A stretch of DNA of 64,000 bases from Toxorhynchites rutilus septentrionalis (Eukaryota > Arthropoda > Insecta > Diptera > Culicidae), in the NCBI RefSeq assembly GCF_029784135.1, contig NC_073745.1:56325205-56389204 (forward strand), written 5' to 3'. Positions 43,527-55,200 of the stretch are shown here, piece after piece (within the stretch, counting starts at the first letter, position 1; each line of letters begins with the position of its first letter). The notes under the pieces were generated by a model. The model made no database searches. It saw nothing but the letters and a program-made list of their open reading frames with translations, and was not told the DNA's origin. The translations under genes and the position numbers were made by a program.

Positions 43527-45200
43527 ATCAGAAAACAGGTCACGTTTTTATGAAATTAAGTTAACGTTAATAACTATTTTTGCCACGAACGGATTTTGGC
43601 GATTTACATACTAAACGAATCGGAAATTCCGTAAGATTTGTTTATTATGCTATACATTATAATCCCCTGGTTTGTAAATGGTTAAAATTCATGAAAACTT
43701 TAAACTGTCCATTCGTGTGCTTTCCCGAACAGAGCTGTCAATAACGAGCAACTCATCGACGACCAACGGAGGGGAAATCGTAGGATCTAAAGTCTCCGCG
43801 AACAAAGGAAAAGTAGAAGAATGAAGGGGAATACTTGCCTAGAGTATAAACAGTGGATCTCGCTGAGGCAAGCTTTCATTCGGCATCGGACTGTTGAGCA
43901 ATCCAGTACACTTTGCTTTCGCTGCTCTTCGATCTAAGATTGGACCCCACCAGTGGTAATCCAACTTGGATATCGTCGTTTGTTTTTTCTGTTCATTTTT
44001 CGCGTTATTCGTATCGTGTGTTTTTCTTTCCGCGTCATAGATTGGACGCTTCGTTTAGTGTGTGATGAGCAAGAAGAAGGGGAAGGCAGGCTCGAGCCCT
44101 GCAAAAACGAACGCATTGCCAGTGGCAATAACATTTTGAGGCAAGCGTCATCTAATGATGCACGCGATGTTGGTGCAGTGAAAAGCGCTCGCACTGAACC
44201 GAGCCTTCGTGAGTGTGACACCGCATCGAACAACAGCGAAGTAGGCGATTTCGGCGAGTCGGTCGAAAATGTAAACGCCGTTACGCTGGCAGTTACGCAA
44301 TCAAGCTCTCCCCGCTGGTGGTGAAGGCGGTGACTCTTGACAAACTCATCAGCGAATTCGCATCGATGGGTGTTGCAGCAGAGTACAATCTGTGTGGCAT
44401 AATTCAGTCTTTTTCCAAGCAGTTAAGATTGTTTGTTTTCCGTCATCATAAGGGCATCGTTGGTGCCTTTGAGAAAGCATCAATGCATTAAACTGACGTT
44501 ATAGCGAAGCAGACGTTAAGGTTGTGCGCCAAAAAAATATTTTGGGAATACCAAGCATCTTGGATGTCTTACTGGAATGTTATAAGTTATTTGGGTTCGC
44601 GTACCAGTCGTAGAACTGCCTTCAACTTGGATTGCATTTGCTCTAATATGGATCATAATGAAGCATTGATACTGTTTTCGAGGTTGTTATTAATAAAAAG
44701 AGTTTATTTTGCTTGTTTAGTCACCAAGGAAGTAAATGTTCTGGAATTTTGTATGTGATTAGGTTTCGCTTGCCAGTAGCAAAAATTCCTCCACTAAGGG
44801 TGACAGCTGCGCTTCTCTCGAGCATGAGAAAGTTATGCAACTCTTTTCGAGGCCAGTAATATTAACAGAAGCGTTTCTTTTGAGAATAGCGCAAAATGCT
44901 AGAAGTGTTTATATTCCTAGTAGTTTCAAGCCACCAATGTAAACCAAGAAATAAATTGCGACATACGATCAGCTAGTGTATTGTTTTGCGAGGGCAAGAA
45001 TGAATCATAAATCATTTATCGTCAACTGATTCTACAATGAAAAAAAACCTTTCAGAGATTATTCCACTAAGCAGTTGTTTCTAAAGTTTCACAGCATTAT
45101 AGAATAATATCCGAAGGTATAAACAAGCGACTTATATAAAATAACAGCGTAGTTCTACGTCAACAATGCGGTCGTATCTTGGACACAACCTCCTATATTT
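43496..45200 (+). mobile_element. Palindrome-bounded element with gag-like ORF relic
   Basis: It starts with GACGTAGAACTACGTC at 43499 and the type-1 leader, and ends with 'gcgtagttctacgtc' at 45150-45164 plus a shared ~45-bp tail. Between them lie 'gtgctttcccgaacagagct' (43719, shared with 63773), a TATA box at 43845-43850 and a basic start MSKKKGKAGSSPAKT at 44065. The frame is then broken (44137, 44315), with pieces such as 'LDKLISEFASMGVAAEYNL' and 'GIPSILDVLLECYKLFGF'. The last piece resembles the gag-like ORF1 of Jockey-type LINEs. No catalytic domain is seen. What mobilises it is unknown. Confidence 0.55.
43845..43850 (+). promoter_or_regulatory. TATA box in palindrome-family leader
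   Basis: TATAAA within 'cctagagtataaacagtgg', about 215 bp before the MSKKKGK start. Similar 'ctagagtataaaac' at 61939-61950 and 'ctagcgtataag' at 63870-63881 sit at the matching place in other members, before the H2A relic in one case. Confidence 0.45.
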
Positions 45201-45840
45201 TTTTAAGAATCGGTTTTTAATCGGGGGCGCTTTGTTGGCCCAGAGATATGCTGACTCAGTGCTTTCAGCCGAGCTTCCTTTGCCGGAATCCCAGCTGCGA
45301 CCAAGTTCTTCAGTTTTCTTCTCTGGCCCTTGGTGAGGTTCTTTTTCCACGAAGAGTGGACCTCGACTGAATCTACAACTTTAGATTAAGTTTTTGTAGT
45401 GACTCTACATTCGTCACTATCATCCTCTAGCGACTCACAACGAGTCGGAGTATTGAGGATGGAAGAGGAGCATGACTGAACACCCACAGGTGCGTCACTC
45501 AGTACTTCATCCTCTTCAATACTCATAGAGTCGATCTCTATGGAGGTTTTTCCCGACAGAGAGAGGCTGCCGGAACCCGAAGTTTTTTTTATTGTTATCA
45601 TTTGGATTATTCATAGAAGTCCCACGAGTCTCACGGTGAAGAAGGTCCGCTGCATCAGTGACCGGCTTAATGCAGCAAGGGCAAACGATACTGTGGATGA
45701 TGCCCTGGTGCTCCACAAGCTCCGTTATCGGCAGTTATTACATTCATTGCATTGTTCACAAACATTACAATTTCCGCGTTGTGATATGGCACCCACATCT
45801 CCATTCTGTCTTTTAGCTTTTTTTCTTGGATTCAATTGAT
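45200..45840 (-). pseudogene. Retroelement ORF1-like relic, lysine-rich
   Basis: On the - strand, pieces in two frames read 'CNVCEQCNECNNCR' (about 45740), 'SLSLSGKTSIEIDSMSIEED' (45540) and 'KNLTKGQRRKLKNLVAAGI' (45310). The 'KGQRRKLK.L...G...EAR' motif recurs in ORF1 proteins of mosquito LINEs (from memory). Frames are broken and no downstream RT is attached, so this is a fragment. Confidence 0.4.
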
Positions 45841-46740
45841 TGTTTTTGTTTTTTTCCTAATGAAGACTGTATTATTCAATATTCGAAAATATTCCATTGG
45901 GGCTTATTTTACGGTCATCTTTTTTTCCAATCTGTTTTTCATTATATTAAAGTTCTGTCTATCTATTCAGTCATTGGAACGGAAGCTGATAAACACATTT
46001 TTTTTTATTTTACTCGATCAGAAGCGAAGAAGTCTACTAATAGTGTTGAAATGAATATACAAATATAGTGACGTCTCGATTATACCACAGGGCATTTTTA
46101 TCACGTCTCGTTTATATCATTCTCGAATTCATCACTAAAAATGTTTCGCTTATATCACGTTTTTCGAACCATAAGAAAAAAACATCAAAGGTTCAATCCC
46201 ACCTTACATTATTGAACAAAACATGAAAATTAAGAAGAGAAAAATATTCTTAAGCATTCGTGCCAATTGTAGCGATCAGCCATATTCACGATGATTACAG
46301 AAAATTTTCGAATCTCATTTGAAACCTCCTAGTGCTACTTTTATAAGTTAAGAATCAACAAATATGGTTCACCTGAGCGACTTTCTCTTTCATTGTGTGA
46401 AATGAGATCACAAGTATACTTGAAATTTGGACGTATAATTTTTAATAATAAGAATTTACAATTTGTTAGCTTGACATTTTCAAGGAACAAAAATACAGTG
46501 ATTCATACAAAGCACAAATCGCGTTCACAATACGGTGTACAATCGCAAAAATGCTAAAGGAGATGAACAAAACTGTGAGCACTATAAGACAAGTAAAAAA
46601 TATGTTGCTAAAGGTAAAATTGTATATTTTACTTTGAAGGAAAATACAGTCAGCTAGAAACGACTGTGGTTTCTCAATGAACGAGAATTTAACAATGCTA
46701 TTTCTTTGGTGCTCACGCTGCGTCAGATAAATTAAATTTC
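45841..46740. other. AT-rich non-coding stretch
   Basis: Repeats of 'tcgattatacca', 'tcgtttatatca' and 'tcgcttatatca' near 46075-46160 are reminiscent of Tigger/pogo-type termini, but only one end is seen. No gene recognised. Confidence 0.3.
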
Positions 46741-46742
46741 GA

Positions 46743-47890
46743 TAAATTTCGGGAGTACAACCTGCGGACTCACCATCTGTTTGTACCCTTCAGAGCTGCG
46801 TACGATTCAGTTAAACGAAACGAGCTATGGCAGATTATGCTGGAACATGGTTTCCCAACAAAACTACACAAGTTGATCCGTGCCACCCTTGATGGGTCAG
46901 CATCAAGCGTCAGGATGGTGAGTGAAACATCCGACTCGTTCGTGACGTTGGATGGTCTGAAGCAGGGTGACGGACTTTCGAATTTACTATTCAACATCGC
47001 GTTAGAAGGCGCAGTACGAAGGGCTGGTGTGCAAAGAAGTGGCACCATCATCACGAAGTCTCACATGTTCCTGGGATTTGCGAACGACATCGATATTATT
47101 GGTGTTAACCGTAGAGCCGTGGAAGAGGCCTATGGACCTCTGAATAGGGAAGCTGCGAGGATTGGGCTCATCATTAATTCTGCCAAAAGAAGTACATGGT
47201 GGCTGGTAGAGAACGTGGTACCCGTCTGGTGTTGGTGCTACGGTTGTGATAGATGGGGACACTTTTGAAGTCGTCGACGAATTAATTTACTTGGGTACAT
47301 TAGTGACATGCGACAACGAGGTGAGCCGTGAGATTAAGCGACCGATAGCGGCTGCAAACAGGACGTTCTACGGATTGCGTAACCAGCTGAGGTCTCGCAG
47401 TTTGCAAATCCACACAAAACTTGCGATCTATAGAACATTAATTCTCCCAGTGGCACTCTATGGCCATGAAGCATGGACACTGAAAGAGGCTGACAGGCGA
47501 GGTTTCGCTGTCTCTTAGCGTAGAATTTTACGGTCCATCCTCGGCGGCAAACTTGAAGACGGTGTATGGCGCAGGCGCATGAATCATGAGGTATATCAGA
47601 CATACAAATCGGCGGATATAGTCAAGCGTATGAAACACGACAGGCTACAGTGGGCTGGGCATGTAGCTAGAATGTCGGACGAGCGGTCAGCGAAGGCTAT
47701 ATTTAGCAAGCATCTCGATAGAGGTCGTCGACTCCGTGGCCGGCCCCATACTCGCTGAATGTGTGCTGTTGACGAGGATACCAGCGCAGTGGGTGTTAGG
47801 GGAGACTGGAGGACAGCAGCCCAAGACCGAGCGACGTATTCTGGATTCGGCCCTGGATCCACAATCGGTCCATCGCCAAAAAACTAAAGT
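46743..47890 (+). pseudogene. Reverse transcriptase relic (RTE-like LINE fragment)
   Basis: The + strand reads 'HHLFVPFRAAYDSVKRNELW' (46770), 'TLDGLKQGDGLSNLLFNIAL' (46946), then 'HMFLGFANDIDIIG', where the catalytic ADD is AND. After a frameshift near 47225 it continues with 'YLGTLVTCDNEVSREIKR', 'LPVALYGHEAWTLKEA', 'RLQWAGHVARMSD' and 'GRRLRGRPHTR', then stop. It is 5'-truncated and ends in 'actaaagtaaagtaag', a short repeat tail as in RTE-type elements. The mutated catalytic residue and shifts show it is dead. Confidence 0.75.
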
Positions 47891-48058
47891 AAAGTAAGTA
47901 TTTCTTTTAAAGATATTCCTTTGCAGGATAAAAAGTTCGCACCTATTTTTGTAGTATCTGTGTCGTTTCAGTTCAGTTAATTTCAAACAGAGGTTGGATA
48001 TACAAAACCGTAAGATACTGTATGCTGCGAAATGTCGGTTGACTTTCGGGCAATGGAT

Positions 48059-48290
48059 AGTGTTGGAGAACGCTATAAAATATAAAAAGAGTGATGCTAC
48101 CGGGCACAGATAGGCGTAGCGAAATCGCGCTGTTGATGTAATTGCGAAATTTTCATTCCACTTCTCTCGCTCGCACAATAAGTTATTCGCAATGTTAAAT
48201 AGAAACAATAGTCAGTTGAAATATATATTTTGAACAGAACGGACGCGTTGTTCATCGCGCTTACGGTTGCTAATTAAAAGTAAAATAACT
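48059..48290 (+). repeat. Possible solo LTR or retroelement promoter
   Basis: The segment begins TGTTGGAGAACGCTATAAAA, a start seen in some Ty1/copia LTRs (from memory), with a TATA-like site at 48073. It lacks a clear CA end or flanking duplication that I could verify. It may instead be part of an unrelated repeat. Confidence 0.25.
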
Positions 48291-49140
48291 TCGTTAACAG
48301 GAAGAAGCGGTCACCGTGTTGACGAACAGATAGTTTCTAGAACTAAAAATCATGATTTGAGCGTTGATCAAGTACACAATTGTGCCGAATCTGGTTCATT
48401 TTTTAAAACATTAAAACATTTAATTAACTCATTTGAAGGAAAAAGCGTTGCTGGAATCAAAACTGACAAAACCGGATAACTTCCATACCATGTTCGAGCG
48501 TTTCTGTTACTGAAAATCTGTCATTGATGATAATTGAAAGACCCTTGATGCTTCAAATATGCTACACTTTCAGAGAATATCCCAATGCATGGATGAACCG
48601 GCAACTATTTTTTGAACGGCCGTTTCATTTAATGGATAACTGAAATGTGCGCTATTATGGGGATGAAATTTGCTCTGACAATACATTGGTACGTTTTTTT
48701 GCTGCCGAATGCACCTTTTATTGCTCAACCAATGAACCAAGGAAAATATCAAAATTAGCAACTAATCTACTAGAAGTGACAATCATGCTAGGTTTAGAAA
48801 TACTGAACAAATCACTGGGAAAAAAAACTTTGAACGATATTGTATCTTGCCTGTTAGAGTCCTGGCATCACATTTTGTTAACCACAATCATCAAATTTCA
48901 AAAGCCAATAGGTCTGTGGCTGTACAATCAGTGTAACTTGGTTCCGCCGCTGAGAATCACCCATTGCGCCCGGATCACGAATGCACGTCTTACCTTGTTG
49001 GCTGTTTGACTCTCTCTGACGAGAGCTGGTTGTGATAATTGATCGAGCTCGAGACGGCATATAATATATGGTGGAATATGAGACGGCACGTCTTGCCTCA
49101 CACACAATCCTTTAGTTTAAGCACATAAAATTTCTCTCTA
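48291..49140. other. Unidentified stretch with broken reading frames
   Basis: Consecutive + strand frames (48267-48479 and 48647-49009) are open but separated by stops and contain no motif I know. The second is rich in hydrophobic residues. It could be a decayed gene or repeat; I do not assign a function. Confidence 0.2.
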
Positions 49141-50830
49141 AACCTTTCTCTTTCTAGGGCTTGGCTAGTAGAACACAGTTATTTCGTCATGGCGTCATAT
49201 ATATATTTTTCACAACCCCATCAATATGGATATCAAATGAAAGGGCTTGACTAGTGGAATAAAGTTATTTATGAAAAATGCAAATCTAAGATGGCGACCA
49301 CTACAAAATGGCGGATTACACATTTTCTTATAACCCCATCAATATGGGTATCTAATGAAGGTGAAGGTGGAAGCTAGCCATTGTAGTAGTATAGGCAAAC
49401 CCACGTGTAAAAATGGGGTAATAGTGTTTGTGAAAGAAGAGCAAAGCACACTTAAACAGATCAATTCACTTATCAGACTGTGTGGTGCTTCATTGATACG
49501 AGTCTTTGAATACATTTGAAAAAAAAAAATAACAATTCAATACTGAAGTTAGATGTATGAACAAAATGTTCCGATGAACAATTGCATACATAAATATATA
49601 TAGAAGGTGCATTTGCGTATGAAGTAAAATTCTGATTATACGCGAGCGTAACATGAGCAAATTCATAACACATGCGAAATGGGGCTCTTTTGATATTAAC
49701 TAGTTCTTCCGCATAGTAACTCGATGCTGATAATTCATTAATATTTTCCTTCGTTGGTCGTATTGTTTCCACATATTCACGTTGGAGAGCCTTAACCCTT
49801 CTCTTCGTTGTCCGAGACATTTTGATTGAATGTAATGCTTTTCTATATATTGTTTTTGAAAGCATAGGCATTTTCTTACCCAATGTTAAAGTCGCTAAAA
49901 CTTACATTATAGACCCATTAAACGTAAAAACAATGATTGTATTGATATCAACACAATTTTATTCTATTGATTTTTATGACATGAAACGCTATGACTCACG
50001 AATAATATTTTATTGAGTGGTTTTGATAGCTGTTCCGATTATGTTGTCTGGCATCAGTGTCGAAAAAATAACGATGCTTTCACCAATACAAACAAAACCA
50101 TTGCAGAAGATTGAAAAAAGAAAATTTAACTTTCAGAGCACTTGCTCGAGTTTTCCGACGTTTTTCTCTATACAGTGCGACAGCAGATGAAAATTTAATA
50201 TCTTGTGAGTAATCGATTAGAGTTTGGTTGATATTACCTGATGGGAAGTGTGCGAAAACGATCATTTTCCTCAAACTGTTTCGCAAAATTATTGATTTTT
50301 GGGCGAGGGGTGAGGGAGGGAGATGAAAGAAATGAGCGCCATTGTGGCAGCCATTTGTGGCTAGCTTCCACCTTCACCTGAAATGGCTTGACTAGTAGAA
50401 TACAGTTTTTTATGAAAAATTCAAATCCAAAATGACCACCACAACAAAATGACGCCATATATAATGAAAGGGCTTGACTAGTAGAACACAGTTATTTATG
50501 AAAAATGCCAGAAATTGTATCAAAAGAAAGTTCTCGACTAGTAGAACATAGCAGATAATGAAAAATCCAATTTCAAGATGGCCGCAGTCCCCAAACAACT
50601 AATTACTTTTTGAATGGTTTCATTCAGCTTGACCTGTTTCTATGTATGTTTGAATGTTTGTTGGGTTATCCCACATTAATAGAAAATTTACCCCGTTCCT
50701 GTTGAATGATTGATCTGAAATTTGGAACATACATTTAATTCTACTGTCAGTATAAAACTGCGTATTCCATGATCTTGAAAAATTCAATTTGGCCGCCGCA
50801 AAAAAATTGCTGAATGGCTTGATTTGGAGA
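49141..50830. repeat. ~90-bp minisatellite split by a TIR element
   Basis: Units with 'gggcttgactagtagaacac' and 'agttatttatgaaaaatgc' occur at about 49157, 49247, 50383, 50465 and 50528, with a weaker one near 50804. The units at 49247 and 50383 are separated by the element at 49361-50378. Short related words 'aaccccatcaatatgg' occur twice in the left part. Confidence 0.6.
49361..50378. mobile_element. TIR transposon of unknown family, 4-bp TSD
   Basis: 21-bp perfect inverted ends start GGTGAAGGTGGAAGCTAGCC at 49361; the complement ends at 50378. TGAA lies on both sides (49357-49360 and 50379-50382), and rejoining at TGAA restores the minisatellite unit. The - strand frame 49883-49473 encodes a basic N-terminus ('MSRTTKRRVKALQREYVETI') without a DDE block that I recognise. 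The length (1018 bp) suggests a non-autonomous copy. Confidence 0.6.
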
Positions 50831-50908
50831 ATACACTACACTATGAATAACATAAATTCGAAAAGGTTACCGCCACAAAATGGTCGACTATGTATTTTTT
50901 TGCAATCC

Positions 50909-51736
50909 CAGACTCGATTATATGTGATTCGATTATATACAATTTTGGACTCGATTATATTTAGTTTGGAAAAAAATATTTTTTTTATATTTCAAATATG
51001 GCTTATTTCCTGAAGAAATGTAACCTTCCAACGTTAAGGTGAAGTTTAAGTGGCTATTACATGTACAGTGGGGTAAAAATCGTGATTTTTGAAGATTTTG
51101 CTTGAATTTTCATCAGGAATTGTTTATATCGATTTTGCAGCCAAATTAAGAAAGATAGAAGCTGTGCGTCAAAGAACAAATTGTGGAGCGGTAAAAGAAC
51201 TTCATTTTAATTGATAGAAACAGTCTAGTTTAATACAATTTTTGAGGAGAAAATTAATAATAACATATTGAAAATTATTAACTTTGAAGTTTTTCACTTC
51301 CAAAGTGCTATTAAAATCCACTAATTTAGTTGTTCCACTACTATATCCTGTACTAAATTTTTTCATCTTTCAAATGAAAGCATCATAATCGTCTTCCGTA
51401 GCGTACTTTTTAATGTAGAGCCAGTTTGAAGCAACAGAGTCCGAAACAAAAAGAATCTGTAACTCTGTCACTGTCAAAATTCGAACATATGCGTAGGAAG
51501 ATTTTTTTTCATCAAATATGATCGTCTATCACCTCCTGAGAGAATCTAGATAAATTATTTTTTTCATTAAGGGGATGAATCAAAAATCAAATTCCTCTTT
51601 TATTTTCAAAAAACGAAAAATACATGCAAAAATCACAAATAAAGAAAAAAAATTGTTTTGTTTCGATTATCCGGGGGATTCGATTATCCGGAGTGAAAAA
51701 AAAAATCAATACTCCGGATAATCGAGTCCGACCTGT
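50909..51736. mobile_element. Possible Tigger/pogo-type MITE
   Basis: The left part has 'cagactcgattatatgtgat' and 'gactcgattatatttag'. The right part has 'tcgattatccgggggattcg' and ends 'gataatcgagtccgacctg' before TA. The inverted similarity is partial. The interior is AT-rich without ORFs. Confidence 0.35.
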
Positions 51737-51862
51737 ATTGATAAGCTCTAAAAGTCGTACGAAGACAATTTTGATGTAGAATTTTAAATATAGAAGTTCA
51801 GAGTAAAAAAAACGATTTTTTCTTGGTTACCCTAATGCAACTTAGTTAAAAAACAACTTTGT

Positions 51863-52162
51863 GGGAGATATTTTTTTTGTGCACCCGTGGCCGAGTGGTT
51901 AGCGTCTCACATTATCATGCCGGGTGTTCGGGTTCGATTCCCGTTCTGGCCGGGGGATTTTTCGTCAAAGGAATTTCCTTCGACTTGCACTGTGGTCACG
52001 CGTATGCAAGAGCTTGCCCTCGGAATACATTCAAGACGTGTTATCTGGCTTAAGAAATCTCAACTAAGTATTAATAAATGACGCTAGTTAATGCATACGT
52101 TGAGACGGCAAAAGTTCCACAGAGAACGTTAACGCCATTCAAGAAGAAGGGAGATATTTTTT
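51863..52162 (+). mobile_element. tRNA-derived SINE with 14-bp TSD
   Basis: The SINE body is about 51877-52148, flanked by GGGAGATATTTTTT on both sides (51863-51876, 52149-52162). The head resembles a tRNA: box A 'tggccgagtggttagcg' and box B 'gggttcgattccc'. The body includes 'gacttgcactgtggtcacgc' and the tail 'gagaacgttaacgccattca' followed by (AAG)n, a tail I associate with culicine SINEs. Confidence 0.85.
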
Positions 52163-52568
52163 CTTTATACAAAAACTGTCTTCAAGAAGTTCTTACATAT
52201 GATAGAGCGCTCATTTTTATGTTATCAAAAATAAGGTGACCGAAATTGTCAATGAAATAAAAAATTTAACTTTCTTATCTTTATAGATAGAGATAAACAT
52301 AGTTCAACAATATTGTGGCCCCGATTATTTTAATCAGCTTTGTAGAACAAAACTTTTTTCTATCTTTTAATATAAGGTACACCGTGGCAAGTTGAAACAT
52401 TTTTTTCGAAGTTCAACTTGAAAATTATATTAAAAAATCACTAAATCACTAAATTGAAATTTGTTTGCAGAATATACAAGGTATAACAGATGTCTTTCGA
52501 TAAAAAATAGGGATTCACACTGGATGTTTCGAAAAATGGGTGGGTTATATCTATGATATAACCGCAAG

Positions 52569-53478
52569 GTTGACGTGGGACTACCTTAGCTTAGCAATCA
52601 TTCGTTTGTATTGATTAAATTCGTGATTGCATGAAACAGTTTCCAAATTCAATTGAATTCAATATATTTGCTCTGTGAGTAAAAAGATTGAACGAATGCC
52701 ATGTAAAGTCAATTCATGCATTGTGATAGATTATTCTTCGTTACAAGTAAATTTAATGACAGACATTTTACGTTTGGTATGATGCCTAGGACAAAATATA
52801 TGTACGGAAGAATTATCAAACGTTTGATGAACCAGCCTAAGACTGAAAATCTTTGTAATAAAGACAAAAAAAAGAAACCCCAGATTTTGAAGTCTGTGTT
52901 AGGGAAACACATTTCAATCGGAACAAAAATATTTTCGACTAGCATGTATCTGCAACGCCAATTTCCCCAAGCTCCATGGATTTGAAGTCTGTGTTAGGGA
53001 AACAAATTTCAGTCGGAACAAATATACCCCCGACTTGCATGAATTTGAAATGCCGATTTCCTTCAGGCACTTTAGTTTAGAAATCTCTGTTAGGGAACAC
53101 ATTTCGATGGGAACAAAAGCTCTCCTTACTTTCATGTATTTGCAATGCCGATTTCCCCAAGGCTGCTTGGTTTTGATGGCTGTGTTAGGGAAACCGTAAA
53201 TCGGGCCAATCAAAACGAGGCAGTTAGGGCGTTTAGATAACACTTAATATTTTAAAATTATTCAATTGTTTATCTAATGAAAAATAACATTTTGTTAGTT
53301 GCGATAGATGCGTAGAAATATTCCCTATCAATTGATGTAAACATCTTTCCGATCCAGTATGAAATGTTCGAGTTATAAGCATTCGAATTCTTTCATTTTT
53401 CCTGCATGTTTTGTGTTTAAGTTTTCATTTTACCTCCCATATATTCCGGTTAGACGTAGTCCCACGTCAAAAATAACA
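52569..53478 (-). repeat. Palindrome-ended repeat with minisatellite (copy 2)
   Basis: The left end is 'ttgacgtgggactacc' (52569) and the right end 'gacgtagtcccacgtcaa' (53458-53475). Preceding it is the hairpin GGTTATATCTATGATATAACC (52544-52564), also present at 58691-58711. Inside, three to four ~110-bp units occur in reverse orientation compared with 607-1095 (52870-53230), followed by the leader in reverse (53200-53450). Both ends are present, so this is one of the most complete copies. Confidence 0.65.
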
Positions 53479-53754
53479 ATTTTTTAAATGTTTAGTTTTC
53501 ACATCCAATGTTTCAACTTTTCCTGAGAGCAGGTAAGTTGAAACGCGAACTATCATGAGTTTATTGAGCGGTTTTGTTTCTCGAACTGATTTATGAAACA
53601 CTAAATTGAAGGAATATCATATAAACAATTGTAAAAAGGGGTTTTCTGATATACGCAAAATGGAAACTACTAGGAATTAATATACGAAACAATAACATCA
53701 AGCATACTTCATGTCAGAGAAGAGCCACTTGAAACGGCCACTTATAGAGTTTAT

Positions 53755-53956
53755 GGGGTCATTCAAATATTCAAATATTACGTAACGCACTCAAAAAGGG
53801 AGGAGGAGATGGCTTTTGGAAAATTGTTTTGAAATAAATCCAACTAAATCTAAACATTTTTATGCAAATGACCATTACATGTTACATGTTATGTTATGTA
53901 GAGAAGAGGAAGTCTAAAATAGTAAAAAAAAGCGTTACGTAATATTTGAACGACCC
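53755..53956. mobile_element. Short MITE
   Basis: Inverted ends 'ggggtcattcaaatatt' plus 'attacgtaacgc' on the left and 'gcgttacgtaatatttga' plus 'acgacccc' on the right, about 200 bp apart. The left copy has a small internal duplication of 'attcaaat'. No ORF. Confidence 0.65.
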
Positions 53957-55200
53957 CTTGTTGCAAAATTAACTAATTCTACTTATATCATGTCTTTGTA
54001 TTCATAAATTATGAAGAACATACTGAGGAACGAAATATGAACTATTCTTTTTTTTTATTTATCATCATTCATTCATACAACAATCACCGACAAATAACGT
54101 CCGGAATTTGCAGCAATGTTTAAAAAATAGTCGATTTTCACTGGTTTCAACTTACCCCTGGGTTGAAAAAAACATGGGTTGAGTTTAAATGCTCAGAGCT
54201 TCACGAAAAAAGATTTTTCAAAGTTTTCAAAACCACTACACTTGATTATCCCTATTTGATTACCTGACGTGCGATTCTTGCGATATTTTTGGAAAAATCA
54301 GTGTTTTCGAACCGAAGATAATGTTTACTACATATATTTTTATCACGTCAATCTATCATTCCTTGTAAAAGTGATGATTTCCGTTTTAACTTACCCCGAA
54401 TTTCAACTTGCCCCGGTGTTCAATCGATTCAGTGCTTTTTTCCTGAGTTGCATTAGGGTGACCATGAAAAAGCGGTTTTTTTGCTCTAACTTTTATATTT
54501 AAAATTCTACATCAAAACTGTCATAGTACGACTTTTAGAGCTTATCAAGACCAACATTTTGCGGTGCAGAACTTGTCAATATCTTAACCCTACTCAAAGT
54601 TATTCATGGTTTTTTACTCAAAAACCTATGATTTCAAGTTTAATTTATTCAAACACGAAAAATAACATAGTTTTGAAAATCACACATCATGTAGAATTAA
54701 CTCTTTCAAACGCCGCTAATGAACTTTGTTTATGTTTGCCCCAGAAAGAGTGACAAACAATTGCAGGGAGCGTATTTTTTGAGAAGAAATATAAATAACT
54801 TTGAGTAAAGTTGAGATATTAACAAGTTCTGCATCGAAAAATGTTTGTATTAGTAAGCTCTAAAAGTCTTTTGAAGACAGTTTGTATGTAGAATTTGGAA
54901 CATAAAAGTTAGAGCAAAAAAAAAACAGTTTTTTTCATGGTGACCCTAACGCAACTTAGAAAAAAAAAGCGCTATATCGGTTATTTCAAATGATAGAAAA
55001 AAAAAACTTTGTTCTACAAAGATGTCTCAAATAACTGGGACTACAACATTGTTATGAACTATGTTATCTATAAAGATAAGAAAGTTATAGTTTTTATTTC
55101 ATCGACAATTTTGATCACCCTATTTTGATAACATAGAAATGAGTGCTCTATTATATGTAAAAACTTTGTCGAAGACAGTTTTTGTCTAGAGAATAACTGT

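Larger units (their letters stand above)
52377..54420. mobile_element. TIR element with internal insertions
   Basis: Termini 'acaccgtggcaagttgaaac' at 52380 and its inverse 'ttcaacttgccccggtgt' ending 54420 match at most positions. Inner copies of 'aagttgaaac' (53530) and 'ggtttcaacttaccc' (54140) support one unit. It has been entered by the palindrome-ended repeat (about 52569-53478) and the MITE at 53755. No ORF is recognised. Confidence 0.5.
51738..55200. repeat. Large nested inverted-repeat (foldback) block
   Basis: 52165-52372 pairs in reverse with about 54995-55198 (shared 'aagataagaaagtta' and 'atgagngctctat'). A second arm pair, about 54446-54610 and 54785-54958, ends in 'gttgcattagggtgaccat', and the same arm sequence occurs again in the + direction at 51745-51845. 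Between them lie the element at 52377-54420, a palindrome-ended repeat and a small MITE. The block is a stack of at least four insertions. Confidence 0.6.

Noticed and set aside
45900..46170. Tigger/pogo element
   Set aside because: Only terminus-like words at one side; no inverse end or ORF found.
46837..47268. Domesticated reverse transcriptase gene
   Set aside because: 5'-truncated, frameshifted near 47225 and with mutated catalytic residues; ordinary LINE decay explains it.
48267..49009. Decayed cellular gene
   Set aside because: Open frames have no motif that I can identify; not enough to call a gene.
51887..51953. tRNA gene
   Set aside because: Good A and B boxes, but the segment is the head of a SINE with TSD and a long unrelated 3' body; no clean cloverleaf could be drawn.
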